Below, one piece after another: positions 13,229 through 26,009 of a stretch of 64,000 bases of DNA. The notes under the pieces were generated by a model that worked only from the letters and a program-made list of their open reading frames with translations, had not been told where the DNA came from and made no database searches. The DNA lies in contig QVOM02000112.1 in NCBI GenBank assembly GCA_003586115.2, positions 53,155,638 through 53,219,637 of the forward strand, written 5' to 3'. How positions within the stretch are numbered: the stretch's first letter is position 1; every line of letters starts with the position of its first letter. The DNA comes from Salvator merianae. Lineage: Eukaryota > Chordata > Lepidosauria > Squamata > Teiidae. The translations under genes and the position numbers were made by a program.

Positions 13229-13263
13229 CTTTTTATTTATTTTATTTTATTTTATTTTATTAT
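13229..13263. repeat. (TTTTA)n microsatellite
   Basis: About six tandem TTTTA/TTTA units; simple sequence only. Confidence 0.8.
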
Positions 13264-13909
13264 TTCTTACTCTCCTGTACCAAGCAGATTAAGACAGTTT
13301 GCAATGGCATTTTATTATTTTTTCCCGATATTGTAAACCTATTGATATAGAGGATGAATCATACAAAAGCTAATATCTAGTACTTATCATGAGCTCATTA
13401 TTCTAAATTCTGTTTCAAAGTACTGCAATATAAAGAAAGAAACATGTTTTTTATTTTAGTAAAAAAAAAAAAGAAAGAAAAAGAACTAATAAAAAGACTT
13501 CTTAACGGCTTTGAATTTAATTTTAATATTATTATTCCCATTGTTGGTAATAACCTCTCAGATTCTTCAAAAGACAAATCTTTCCAAGCTTCTGTAATAT
13601 CCTATTCTGTTTCCCCCAAATCGACACCTACCCATTGTTTAAAAAGAAAAGAATAAATGGGAATTATAAGTATTGAGAGCCTGACACAATCTCTTAGTTT
13701 TTGATTTTCTGATCCTGTTTTTAAAAGTTCCCCAAAGAACGTTTTATTTGCATGACAGAAAAATATTCACTAGTGTAGCAATCACACTATATACAAAGAA
13801 GCTGAATAACTAAAGATACAGAATTCATTTGAAATGTGTTTATCACATCTGTTAAAAGAGTAGTCGATAAATTCAGCTGATGAGCAGACTGGCCTGACTG
13901 GCAGAGGTG

Positions 13910-14079
13910 GCCAGCAGCTTTAAGCCCAGATGCCACCCCCCCCCCCCCGTGAAGCATGTCATGGCTGTTTGTGGGGCCTCCAGGCCTCCGTACTGCCTCA
14001 GCAGGGCGCCCGGAGACCCTGCGAACAGCCATGGCGCACTTCACATGGGGCCTGAACATCTGGGCTTAAAGCTGCTGGC
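13910..14079. repeat. Foldback hairpin, 170 bp
   Basis: A 23-bp perfect outer arm (13910-13932 against 14057-14079, GCCAGCAGCTTTAAGCCCAG..) is followed inward by a second matching pair (GTGAAGC..CATGGCTGTT against AACAGCCATGGCGCACTTCAC). A run of 13 C at 13936-13948 interrupts one arm. Confidence 0.85.
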
Positions 14080-14113
14080 TGCTGCTGCTTACTGGTATAT
14101 GGGCTCATATTGA

Positions 14114-14277
14114 GGTGACGCTGCACTGGCTGATATACCAGTCCAGCAAGTGTACTAGGAGCCTCCCTTCCTCTACACCGGGGCCTGCTGTAGTCTTCAC
14201 TAGCATGCGGATGGCAGGTCCCTATTCCGGGATATATCCTGGAATAAGGCCCAGTGCAGAAAGAGCCTTTCTTTCTT
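14114..14277. mobile_element. Chimeric MITE, 164 bp
   Basis: The left half (GGTGACGCTGCACTGGCTGATATACCAG) matches the elements at 36894 and 37415. The right half (GGGGCCTGCTGTAG..GGAATAAGG..CAGTGCAGAAAGAGCC) matches the 6352 element. The flanks (TGA and TTT) do not match, as expected of a junction product rather than a simple insertion. Confidence 0.6.
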
Positions 14278-14304
14278 CTACTGCATATCAAGTATTCAAT
14301 ATGA

Positions 14305-14556
<252 letters not shown>

Positions 14557-15589
14557 TAGCCCTTTTTATTTTGGTTTAGGTTTTAAGGGGAGATACGCAC
14601 TGAAATGGTGTCTAAAACTGGGAAGAGATGTGTTATGAATCGCACCCTTGCATTTCATTTGGGGTGCAATCACACTGGGCTTTTTTTTGGATGCCTATTT
14701 TCAGAGGATCACTTCATCTGTGGCTGCAGAAAAAAAGTGCATTACATAGTTTTTAAAAAATAAGAGCCTAAAAACTTCCTACTTCACTTCTCTTCCTCCC
14801 TTTTCACCTTCTGTGCTTATAACTCATTGGCTACTGCTGGCCTAGGTTTCCGAGGCCCCAGTTGACCAGCCAGCTATAGCAGCCATTTCCAGACAGCTGT
14901 TGGCTATAGGAACCTTTATAGCTTCCCATCCAGTTTGACCCAAACGCTGAGATCCCCTGAGAGTGATTAATTCCTATATGGAAAAGGGCAAGGAATCAGA
15001 GGCTTGGGGATGCAGTAAGTCATTTTTAATTGTTTTTTTCTGTCCTTTGAGTCTTCCCTGGGGTGCTCCTTTTACCATATCTGATCACAACCTTGGAGGG
15101 AATGTTTCACTTATATCCATATGGACGGGATAATATAGCTGTTCAAGGGAAAGTGTAGATGCATTTTAATGCATTTTAAATATAGTACAGATTTGCAATT
15201 TTAAGACACCCTTTAATGAAATATTCCTTGCAGAAATCAGTTCAATACAATATATAGATTGGTTGCAGGGATTAAAATGAATGGGATACAAAATAACTCT
15301 ACTGTTCATAAAGGCCGTAATTTCTCACCTGCACTGATAAGGGTTAAATCTTTCATCTTGTACTGTGATCTTGAGGAAGGGTTATCTTCTGAAAATATTT
15401 TTTGTGTTGGAATAAAATTTGTTGTTGGTGCCAATGGGAGACTTTCTCCTAAAATGAAGACCTTGAGCAAGGGATTTTCCTTCGGACAATAGCAGAATAT
15501 GAAAGAGTAAATTTCCCGCCCACATCCAGAAACTAAATTTGCAGCCATGAAGAAGCTATGAACTGCAAAATACATGCATGGGAAAGTGA

Positions 15590-16015
15590 CAACTTTTTTA
15601 GATCATGCAATTGTCTCTCACCGCCACTGCCAAATGTCAGGAGGCAATCCTGGGGCAATCTTGGACTCTTACCTCATCTGCCCGCTCTTTGCATTATTGC
15701 AGCTGTTCAAAAATATCCAAATTTTAGCAAGCATCTGCCCACTTCCCTTTTTTCCCCATGCTTGCTAGCATCTAGGTATTTTTGAACACAATGATAGAGC
15801 AAAGAGCCAGCAGATGAGGTAAGTGCCTGGGATGGAATCGCTATTATGAAAAATCTGGCACCGTTGCTAGATTTCCCATAATAGTGAGATTTACAGATTT
15901 TTGAACAACTAATCTGGACTCTATTAGGAACGCTATGGATATGTGTGACATTCCCAATATAGTCCCAGGAGAATCATGAGATTTTACCCATGTCTAGAGG
16001 CACCCTATTGTGTTT
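15590..16015. mobile_element. Palindromic repeat, ~425 bp (family also at 51660)
   Basis: Shares ordered blocks with 51660-52050: CGCCACTGCCAAATG, CTCATCTGCCCGCTCTTTGC, CATGCTTGCTAGCATC, GGAGAATCATGAGATTTTAC and a GACACCCTA-like end. It contains inverted copies of TTACCTCATCTGC. It is probably a non-autonomous DNA transposon; the ends are not resolved. Confidence 0.6.
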
Positions 16016-16348
16016 TGCAATAGTTATTTTACTTGAAGTTATGAAATGGAGAACAGTGTCTGGTCAAGTGAAACAGATTTTCCCTCAATCGTTTCTTAAG
16101 AAGCAAGCTTTTAATACCCTCCGCTGGCCAAGCTAGTTAGCTCCATTTTCATGCAATTTGTTTGGGATTGTTGTGCTCCATCTCTGCCTCTCCTCCTATC
16201 TGGAGAGGTCTTACTTTATCCAAACTGAGGTTGGTGTCTTTCCAAATATGCAAGAGAGATGTTTAGCTAAGAAGCTGTCTTCCCTAATTAGTTTATTCTA
16301 ATGAATAATCAGCCGCCATCCTAAACGAGCAAGTCACTAAGAGAGAAA

Positions 16349-16787
16349 GTGCCTTTTTGCACTTTGAGCTAGCGAGCGAGTGTCAGGGATGCTCACTAGC
16401 AAAGTGACTTCTCACTTTGCGGAGGCCTGCATGACTGGGAGCAGCATACAGCTGCTCTCAGTCACAAATATCCTGCTCCTAGTCAAGTGCATTTGCATCT
16501 GTTTCTGAGTGCGAATGCATGGCCGTGCTGCGCGTGGTGACTGCAACTGTACAATCATGTGAGTGCACACCTGAGCAGCGCTGCCGGTTGCCATGACAGT
16601 GGCTGGACCCTTCCCAGCCACTGTCATGGTGAACATCAAAAGCAAAATACCAGCATTTGCAGTGCGAATGCTGGTATCCTGCTGATACTCAAGGCTACGG
16701 CCCCGCAGTGCAGACCGTGCCCATGCTGTGGAGTCAATTCCGTGTTAGAATTATCCCATTCTAATGTGAAAAGTGCGAAAACACCCC
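16349..16787. mobile_element. Harbinger-like MITE, 439 bp (GGGCCTGTTT family, inverted)
   Basis: Ends GTGCCTTTTTGCACTT and AAGTGCGAAAACACCCC are inverted repeats, flanked by AAA on both sides (16346-16348, 16788-16790). The interior aligns, reversed, with the copies at 19865, 49768 and 60732, including a TGCCATGACAGTGGCTGG palindrome around 16590. Confidence 0.75.
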
Positions 16788-16907
16788 AAAGATCCACCAG
16801 CAACATTTTAGAGTATTTTGTTTCACTTCAATTGAAACAGGATTACTTTCAAAAAAAGGAATAATTTGGTTGTGTGTAACAGTTATTTTGCAGAACATAG
16901 TAGGGGT

Positions 16908-16990
16908 TTATTTATTTATTTGCATTTTTATCCCACAGTACCCAAAGGTCTCAGTGAGTTACAACAATAAAAGCAGAATATAAAACACAT
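16908..16990. repeat. Short retroelement tail
   Basis: TTTATTTATTTGCATTTTTATCCCAC then CAAAGGTCTCAGTGAGTTACAACAAT matches the ends seen at 4228, 22331 and 59595. Confidence 0.55.
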
Positions 16991-18494
16991 ATGCTAAAAA
17001 CTACTATTAACAGTGTCTGAACATGGGGAGAGGAAGCTGTTTTCTAAATAGGTGTCTTCACTGCACTTCTAAACATGTAATGGGTTGGTAAAGTACAGCA
17101 TATAGGGACTATTACTACTTTTTTTAAAAAAAATACATTCTGTTGTTTATATATAATACTTCCTACTGTATACTATTTGCTAACATGTTTGTTCTTATAT
17201 GGTGAAAATTGTTTGGAGCTTTCTTTTAGAAAGAAAAACAGGTAAAAAATAAATGGTGATGGTAGTTACATACTTTGCAACAGCTTTTGTGAAAGCTGAT
17301 GCAGAACTAAAACAATGTACAGACATTATTCAATATGATTCAGTAAATGGATTAGTCTGCTATACTGTATTAGGAATTCAGGTTTGGCTTCCTGGGTCAC
17401 CTAGAAGTTAGAGAATTGGGGAGGTAATCAATAATGAGCCTTTGCTTGAAACAACAGTGTCAAACATCAGTTAAAACAGCCATCAGAAACCAATTAGGAA
17501 GTTCTGTCCAGACTTCAATAGCTAGAAGAGATTAAAAGTTCATTACAGTGTATACGCAGATAATGCCTTCTGAACATGTTATCAGCAAATCTTATTTATG
17601 GGCTAGAAGATAGATGAGGTCAAGCCTGGTAATTTCACCTCAGGGCAAATTGGGCAAAAATGTGAAAGCTATATTAAGGTTATGTTGTTGTTTTTACAGA
17701 ACAAGTGGCTAGATTCATTATGTTACAACTTTTTGTAAGATTTCGTTAGTACTTATAGTAGTGTTGGTTCTGGTAGGAAAATTAAATCTGAAGGATTTTC
17801 CCCAAAATGAAGTGATGCTGTTAAAGGAAACATCTATTTATTGAACTATAAAGTTACATAAGCTACTTATCATGTTCAGTGTTCCCTCCCTACATTCCAT
17901 AGAAAAGTGTTGTGTATGTTGGAGCAGGACCTTGCTGTTCTTTCACTGTATGGTAACTCATTGGCCTGCCAGGGGGTTCGAGTAAGGCCATAGTTCAGTG
18001 TCAGAGAGCACCTGTTCCTAGCATTTCAAGAGAACAGTAGGAAAAACTCCTGCCTGAGATCCTGATCAGCTGTTGCTGCAGTCAATCAGTGCAGAGAGTA
18101 TTGACTTTAGAAAAAACAGTAATCTGATTCAATATAAAGCAAGTTCTTATGTTCCTTTGAAGATGGAGGGGAATCTTTCTAAGGATCTTTCTCCACTAGT
18201 TGGTATCCCAGAAGTGCAGACCAGCAGAGGTCCCACCCCTGGGCTGTCCACATTGGCTATATCCTGTTCCACCATTGGAGCTGCTTAAAGTACTCCACAA
18301 CTGGACTATCTGTATCCCATACCACAAAGGGTATACAGATAACATACCTTGTGATTCAGGATAGAATGCCTGGCCCTTTTTTGGCAGCATATCAGGAAGT
18401 GCCGCTGGAAGTGGATGTGTCTCTGAAATGTCCAAAGAACACCACATGCTCCCATAGGCCCCAAAAGCTTGGTGACACCAAATATGCAGCATTT

Positions 18495-18544
<50 letters not shown>
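18495..18544. repeat. (TG)3(TA)22 microsatellite
   Basis: A 44-bp uninterrupted TA run preceded by three TG units. It creates a spurious frame of alternating Ile and Tyr. Confidence 0.98.
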
Positions 18545-18550
<6 letters not shown>

Positions 18551-19305
18551 CCCATTCAATCTAAATTTATATTTTGAAGCATGTGTTGAAATGAGGAGAA
18601 GCCATCCCATTTTGTTCTTCTTTATTTTAAAGACATCGGCACCTGAATAAAAAAAAAGTTATTTTTGAAGTGTTTCCTTGGATATATGAAGATTAAAAGT
18701 GTATTGTAAGGTGAGAGGATGTGTTCCAGATCTTCCAAAACATGTTGGTTCTTTTCTGACCTTTTCACATGAATTGCAAACATCTGAGGGGGCTTCTGTG
18801 CCAATTCAGCTAAATCTACTTACAGTAAATTCACAGGATCTAAATGTTTCAGTGTTCACAAAATGAATCCTCCACTTGGACTTCTGACTAGTAAACGGGG
18901 AGGGGGGGAATGCCCTTATAAGAGTAGGATGTAAACATGCAAATTGTACCTTTTTGTTTGTTTCAGTACAATTCAAAATAGCAATTTACCTTCTGAGTTT
19001 CTTTAAATGAGATGTTCACTGAAGTGTGAGAGAATGGGAAACAGCTTTATTTTCTGTAGGCCCTAACTGCTCTCTCCATACACCCTTTGCAAGCACAACA
19101 TTTCAAATGATAAAAGAAAATAAAATGTTATATAAGAAATAAAAAGTAAATACTAAGAGCTCTTTTTTCTCTCTTTAATTGCCTTTTTATTTTAGCTAAT
19201 CATAATGCCCATTATTGCCCAAGCTGAATAGGGGCTTAAGTGCTAATCTAAACTGAATGGATGCATGCTTATTACGAAGCAGACTAGAGTGCCTTGTTGA
19301 AGTAA

Positions 19306-19656
<351 letters not shown>

Positions 19657-19749
19657 TAACTTCACTCATCCTGGACTCGATCCTACTTACCTTATGTTGA
19701 GAACCTTTTAAATCTTGCACCTTGTTGATGACATTTTCAGTTTTGTTAG

Positions 19750-19860
19750 TATTGCAAGTGAGTCTAGTAGCACCTTAGAGACAAACAAAGAAAAAGATGT
19801 TGGTAGCGTCAGACTAAGCCTACTTCATCAGATGCATGGAGCAGAGTCAGTTTTATTGGA
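19750..19860. repeat. Recurrent reptilian repeat fragment
   Basis: GAGTCTAGTAGCACCTTAGA then GACAAACA..CTACTTCATCAGATGCATGGAG is a motif pair I recognise from many reptile genomes. The class is uncertain (retroelement). The MITE at 19865 is inserted just beyond it. Confidence 0.5.
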
Positions 19861-19864
19861 CAGA

Positions 19865-20279
19865 GGGCCTGTTTGCACTTACCAGCCTAGTATGGTATAA
19901 CAATACCATTCTAGACTGGTAAAGACCCAGCGGCGCAGCAGCCATTTGCCCGATTGCTGTGACAGCAGCTGGTGCATGGCTAGACATTGCCATGGTGAAT
20001 GGGATGTGGTGCACGACTGCACAGTAGTAGTCGCACTGCACTGTGCTGCCCCACCCTACCCACTCACAGCATTCACAGCTGGAAGAGGGTATGAACACAA
20101 CTGATCGAGAACCATCCAGCTGCTCCTAGTCAAACTGTGGACAACATTTTAGTTGTCCACAGCCAGTAGCATCTGGAAACAGCTGGAGGTGCTCCTGGAT
20201 ATGGTGGCAGCGTGGGCATGCAGACAGGCCTGTCGGTGAGCATCCAGAAGCTCACCTACAGGTAACTGCCAACAGGCCC
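19865..20279. mobile_element. Harbinger-like MITE, 415 bp (GGGCCTGTTT family)
   Basis: GGGCCTGTTTGCACTTACCAG at the left and AACAGGCCC at the right are flanked by AGA on both sides (19862-19864, 20280-20282). Near the left end there is a local palindrome (TGGTATAACAATACCA). Confidence 0.8.
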
Positions 20280-20953
20280 AGAGTGGTAACAGTTCAGGGT
20301 AAACTAAGGCAGTCCTAAAAGTCAGTGCCCCACAGTTTTGACACTTCCGGGCTCTGTGGAATTATCTGAATCAGAGCTTTTAGTGATAAAAACATGACAA
20401 ACCCATGGGAATTTATTCATGGTGAAGCAGAAGCTACTGTTGCTTTTCCAGCACAGAATATTAGTGAGAAAGGGAGGGGCAGACTGGTGTGTGAACAATC
20501 CCATTTCTCTAAACCACCTAGTGGAAGTCAAACTTCTAGTAAAATTTATCTGTGCCCATAACATGGCCTGTACTGTCCACCAAATGTAGCCAAGGGGCGT
20601 GTAAGCTTGAAGAAGCTATCAATCCCCAATTGAATGATTTGTCAGAATTTATTATTTTAATTCAGAAGTCTGTTAAATTGAGATCCACTCAAACAAGGTA
20701 TCACTGTGTAACTGTTTCATTCATTTGAATTAATGATCCAAATTTTGTTTCAGTCAAGCACTCTCTGTTGAGTAATGGAAGTTATTATTTTTGTTCGATC
20801 TACTCTTTTTCTTATGAACGTTCATCTCCATCATGCTCATTTTTGGACTGCAAAGTTTTCAGGCCAATATAATCAAAGTTCTGACATTTTTCATAGCATA
20901 GATACTTTGTTCTACTCTGTCTTGGATAATGTCCTTCTCTGCTATAAGTAATC

Positions 20954-21715
20954 AGTAAGAACGTAAGAGGAGCCCTGCTGAATCAGGCCACAGCCTATCT
21001 AGTCCAACATCTTGTCTCACACAAACGCCCACCAATTGCTTCTGGGCATTCCCAAGCAGAAGACAAAGGCAATACCTTCAAAGCAAATGGATTTTAAAGG
21101 CATGCTGCCTGTCTCTCCAACCTATAGACAATACCTAGGTATTCGTTCTGGCAGCCATTGATACATTCTAGCAGCCATTGATACACCTGTCCTCTGTGAA
21201 TTCATCTAGCTCTTTCTTAAAACTGTCTAGACTAGTTGCTTCTGTAGCAAGCTCCATAGACCAATGATCCTCTGAAAATATAGTTTCCCTTATCTGCCCT
21301 AATGTTCCTGCCTGTCAACTTCATAGAATGACGCCTGGTTCTAGTGTTATACAATAGAGATTTTTTTTTTCTCTCCATCCACATTTTCCATGTGGATGAT
21401 TTTATAAACTTCAATAAGGTCCCCTCTTAAATAATGTCTTTCAAAAATGAATATGCCTAAACATTGCAGTCTGATTTTGTAAGGGAGGTATTCCAGCCCC
21501 TTGATCATTCTGGTTGCTCTTTTATGCACTTTTCCCAGTTCCACAATATCCTTCCTAAGGTGTGGTGACTAAAATTGTATACAATATTCCAAATATGGCC
21601 TCACCATAGATTTATAAAGAGGCACAATGATGCTTGCCAATTATTTTCTATTCCCTTCCTAATTACTCCTAGCACTGAATTTGCTTTTTTCACTATTGCT
21701 GTATATGAGAATGTG
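20954..21715 (-). mobile_element. CR1-like LINE, 3' third including reverse transcriptase end
   Basis: About 760 bp of inverted CR1. The minus-strand frame at 21347-21544 reads RATRMIKGLEYLPYKIRLQC then LRGDLIEVYKII, the hallmark C-terminal end of the CR1 polymerase. The 3' UTR end is CGTAAGAGGAGCCCTGCTGA. It is degenerate, with stops. Confidence 0.85.
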
Positions 21716-21841
21716 AATTGGCAGTAGAGTAAATGGCTTTTTATAGAAAATAACTGGTTTTGAATTATTGGGATACAAACTGAGACTTTGGCAGAGAAGA
21801 CAGAGGGCTTAATCTATCTCCTGCCCCAAGAATGTGACCTT

Positions 21842-21927
21842 GGCTGCATCCAGACATCACCTACTTATTCTGCTGTATGTGGACATTCTGGAATATCCAA
21901 ATATAGTGGAATAAGTAAGTGACGTCT
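21842..21927. mobile_element. Small palindromic MITE (family of 60469)
   Basis: GGCTGCATCCAGACATCACC..CCAAATATAGTGGAATAAGT shares its core with the 134-bp element at 60469. The right terminus is decayed. Confidence 0.6.
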
Positions 21928-22330
21928 CCCAGAACCAAACAGGCATGCTAGAGAAGGGAGGGTTTGAGAGTACAGATCAACCTTCGGACATTAATGTTCA
22001 GTTTGACCTTCAGACAAAGATATCTTCAGGACCATGGGGAGAAGCACTCAGGGTTGGGATATTTATATGATTCCACCCTGAGACACCCAGTACCACTCTA
22101 AGGCAAGGAATTGGGCACATTGATTTCCTTCTCTTGAAAGGGCCACAGGCTAGTTACTATGGAGATCTTGAAATCAGCTCTACCATGCAGGTGTCAGCAG
22201 CCCCAAAGCTTATTTGGGGACAGCCTTCTAAACAGTATCCCCTGTTAGCCAAGTCCTACCAGCAGTGACTTCCCATTCAATTTGTCTTGAGGAATATGGA
22301 TTTGATTGAGAATGCAGTAGGAAGACAAAA

Positions 22331-23520
22331 TATTAATTTATTTATTACCTTCATATTCTGCCCTTCACCCAAAGGTCCCAGAGCAGGTAAAACATAGAAC
22401 ACTAAAACATATTTAAAATATATCCCACCCACCTACCCTCTCTCCCTGCCACCCTCGCAGGATTATATTCAGAGGAACCTATGCATCAAATGCCTGAGTG
22501 AAGAGGTATGTTTTAACAAGATGCCAAAAACCAAATAAAGTTGGTGTCTGACATACCTCCACTGGGAGACTACTCCAAAGCCATGGAAAGGCTCTCTCGT
22601 GTGCCACAACCCCTCATACCTCTGAGGGTAGTGGAACAACAAGAAGGTCCTCACTTCAGGTCTATATGGGAGAAGACACTCCTTCAGATATTTGGAACCC
22701 AATCCCTTTAGGGTTCATATGTCAATATCAACACTTATAATTGGGCTCGGTAGGAAATTGGTAACCAGGGCAGTTCCTTGTGACTGGCCAAAAAAACCCA
22801 TCAGCAGACAGGCTGCTGCATTCTGCACTAGTTCCAGCTTCCAGATCATCTTCAAGGGAGCTCCATGTAGAGCGCATTACAGCAAAAGCCAAATCTGGCA
22901 AACCAGTCAGAGCTGAAGGTAAGCACTCCTGGCTATCTCTGCCACCTGAGCCTTAAGCAACAGTGATGAATCCAGAAGCAATCTCAGATCATGGACCCCT
23001 TCCTTCTGGGGCAGAACAACCCCACCGAGTATTGAGGGCTGTCTAACTTCCTGGACTCGAGACCTTGTGACACACATTACCTCCATCTTATCTTGCTACT
23101 TCTGCGCATACTGCAGAAGATTTTATAACTGACACATTTTATTATATTGATTTTAAATCTGCCATGATATTAACCATGTATTTAATTTTGGTCTATGAGC
23201 ATAATAAAAGACTACTACCTTCTGGATTCAGTTTCAATTTATCAGTCCACATTTAGCCCATTGCTATCTCCATACAGCGATTAAGCACCTCAACTGCCTC
23301 AGAAGGAACAAAGAGATACTAATGACATCTCACTCCAAATCTCATGATGACCTCTCGCAGCAGCTTCATAGAGATGCTAAACAACATAGGGAGCAAAAAC
23401 GATCCCTGAGGAACTCCACATGATTGCTTCCAAGGGACTGAACAACAGTTCCCCATGACTACTTTTTGGAGCCTACTTCAAAGTTAGGAAGAAAACCACT
23501 GTAAAACAATACCTCCAATT
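22331..23520 (-). mobile_element. Long truncated retroelement (class uncertain)
   Basis: Starts with the TTTATTTATTACCTTCATAT tail and contains segments known from many squamate copies: ACTCCAAAGCCATGG, AACCAGGGCAGTTCC, GCTGCTGCATTCTGCACTAG, and CCCTGAGGAACTCCACA near 23404. A foreign AT-rich stretch sits at about 23105-23240. The polarity is inferred from the tail position. Confidence 0.6.
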
Positions 23521-24180
23521 CTTTTTTTAATTGAATTTACTAAGTTATATAAATATATATGTGGAAATTATAGTTGCAGAAACAGAAGTACAACTTGGTT
23601 AAACTGATCAGCTATTTACAAGTAGGGAAAAAAGGCATCAATACATACAAAACCTACATTTCAGTTCAATAGCAAATCTTGGAGACATTAATAAATATTG
23701 TTTTCATTTTTTATGAGCAGGTATCCAGATTAAAGTATTTGTAAAACTCTGATATGAGACAGGCATCTTGCCTATTGAGTCAATTAATGGTTTCCAGATC
23801 ATAATAAAATTGTTGTACCCTTTAACTTGTTTATACCAAGCATATCCATCCAATATTAGTTTGGATAGTTCACGATATCATATTTTTAATATAGGTTTTT
23901 TTGATGAATTTCCATTGTTGTGCTATGAGTAGCTGCACAGAGTATAACATAAACTTAATCAATAATTCGTATTTGCTTTTTTTATTTTCACCTGTAAATA
24001 TGAGTAAAAGGCCTTGAGCTGAGTCAAGGTCTAATAGATTTTGGATTTCTTGATTTATCTTTTTCCAGAAGTGTTTGATCTTCAGGCATTCCCACCACAT
24101 ATGTAGAATTTTTTTCCCTAGCCAAGCTTCTAAATTGGAGTCAGTTTCGTGCCTGCCTTCCTCTGGACATAACATTAACT
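23521..24180 (-). mobile_element. L1 LINE fragment, ORF2 C-terminus
   Basis: The minus-strand frame 23870-24175 contains HMWWECLKIKHFWKKINQEI, then LLIAQQWKF, the characteristic end of L1 ORF2 proteins. Downstream on the minus strand is about 350 bp of 3' UTR ending in a T-run complement (poly-A) at 23522. It is 5'-truncated and non-functional. Confidence 0.85.
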
Positions 24181-24999
24181 CAAATATCAGTTCAGCTCTA
24201 ATGTAATCCCTACAGGTTCATGATGTTCAAACTTGTTCAAACTTTTGGTGACTAAATTTTGAGTGACCAGATGATCTTAGATCTGTGGTTTCCTTGAAGC
24301 TGAGATTGGTCAGCTAAGGGAAAGCAACAGTCCTACACAGAAAGACACCCAATCTAAAACTTCAGATCCACACATGTACCGAAGAAGAAAGGGTGGTGGT
24401 GAATACATTTACAGTGATTTCTTGCTGACTTGAAGAAAGATGCACAAGAGAAGAAGGGGTGCATCAGCGAAGGATAAGCATCCTTTTTCCAACAGGAATC
24501 CCTTAGGGAGGATCCATGCTGAATTTTCCTCTAAGGAATCCCTTCAGAAGAATGAACAGGTACAATGTGTCTGTCCCTCTCTAAAGCACTCATTATATTC
24601 CTCCTGTTTCTTTGTTGAGTCACCAAAGCAATTAGTGCTCAGAAATATATATGGCTTGCCCAGAGACAATGTGTCTTTTTCAGACTTGAGCAACTCAGGG
24701 TTGCTCAAGGGAAGACTCTTCACATCAGATGGCTGATTTGTGCAACTATCTGTTTAGTGGGGGCTAACATAAATGGATATCATGACCAAAGGTGAGGCTC
24801 CCAGGTAGAACTTTTTCTGGTTCTAAATTCATACTCTGAATTCAACTGTTAATCCAGTCTTGTCCTCCAATCAGTTGTATCTCTTGTCAGATTTCAGCTA
24901 CAGTTAGCTGGTTGTTTATTTATACCCAAGGCTATGTAAGTGTTGTAAATCTGTATTTCTCTCAGGCTGCCTTTGCATGGAACTTCTATGGTGCTGTGA

Positions 25000-25430
25000 C
25001 AGCACACTAAGTTTATGGAGATTGCATGTCCATGCACCCTCATGGTGCAGCAGGGGTTAGCTCAAAGGGTGTGTGGTCTGCACAGCCCTGCACTCAATGC
25101 ACACATACCCTGGCATAAATACTCCCTAGCGTGCTCTAAAGGCAGAGTGGCAGGAATAATTCTAGCAGCTTTTCTTACTGCTTTTTGACACTGCCATGCT
25201 GCTGCTGCGTGTTCACACTTGCTTTACTGTGCTCTTGGCAGGTCACATTGCTTGGTCCTGTTTCAGTGAGCATGGGAACTTCTGGGGCCATTTCCTTTGT
25301 TTAAAGAAACAACCCTGGCTGGAAACATCACAGCTAGGGAACAAAAGTTCCCTGGCTGTGATGCTTACACAACTGGAACTGGTGGTAGATGTGGGAACAA
25401 TGCTGCAACATGCAGCCTCCACCATCATGC
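25000..25430. repeat. Palindrome-containing repeat candidate
   Basis: Centre ATCACAGCTAGGGAACAAAA and its inverse GTTCCCTGGCTGTGAT at about 25327-25364. The core resembles the central palindromes at 9443 and 35265, so a diverged MITE of the ~535-bp type is likely. Ends are not defined. Confidence 0.45.
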
Positions 25431-26009
25431 AGTTCCTTCTTCAGATTCCCAAGTTATTAGGCTTGAACAGAAACAGTACAGAAACAAAGATATAAGAGGC
25501 ATATTAAATTGAGTTTACCGTGTGGCAAAAGATATATAAATATGTGGTGAACAACAGATAATTTCTACAACAAGGAAATCATTTTGTATGTCAGGAAAAT
25601 AAATAGCATTTGATATTTCTAAGTGTTTTATTTACTCCTAAATGGTCCACTAGCCCACTAGAGAATATCTAGCACTAAAGTGTCTGTTTTTTCTGTTGAG
25701 AAAAACAATACAAAATGTCAGCAAAATCCCTTATGGGATTTGCAAATTTGCAATCAGCTGTGAGGCCTTGTGGAAGAAAATATTTTATTCAACTCTGCTT
25801 CTTTGATAGCATTTATAAATGTACTTTGCAGAGGGTAAAGATATTCATTGCAAGTTAACATTAATTAGAATTAGTATGGTAAATTTGAATTACTGTACAA
25901 ACAGAGAAATATTGATTCATGCTGCATTATAAGCACTATTTTCATAGTCATATTGATGTACTTGAAGTCTTATTTTGACACCTTTAGCAATGCCAGCAGC
26001 TCATATTGC

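Noticed and set aside
18351..18555. Frames with long Ile-Tyr runs on both strands
   Set aside because: They come from the (TA)22 microsatellite.
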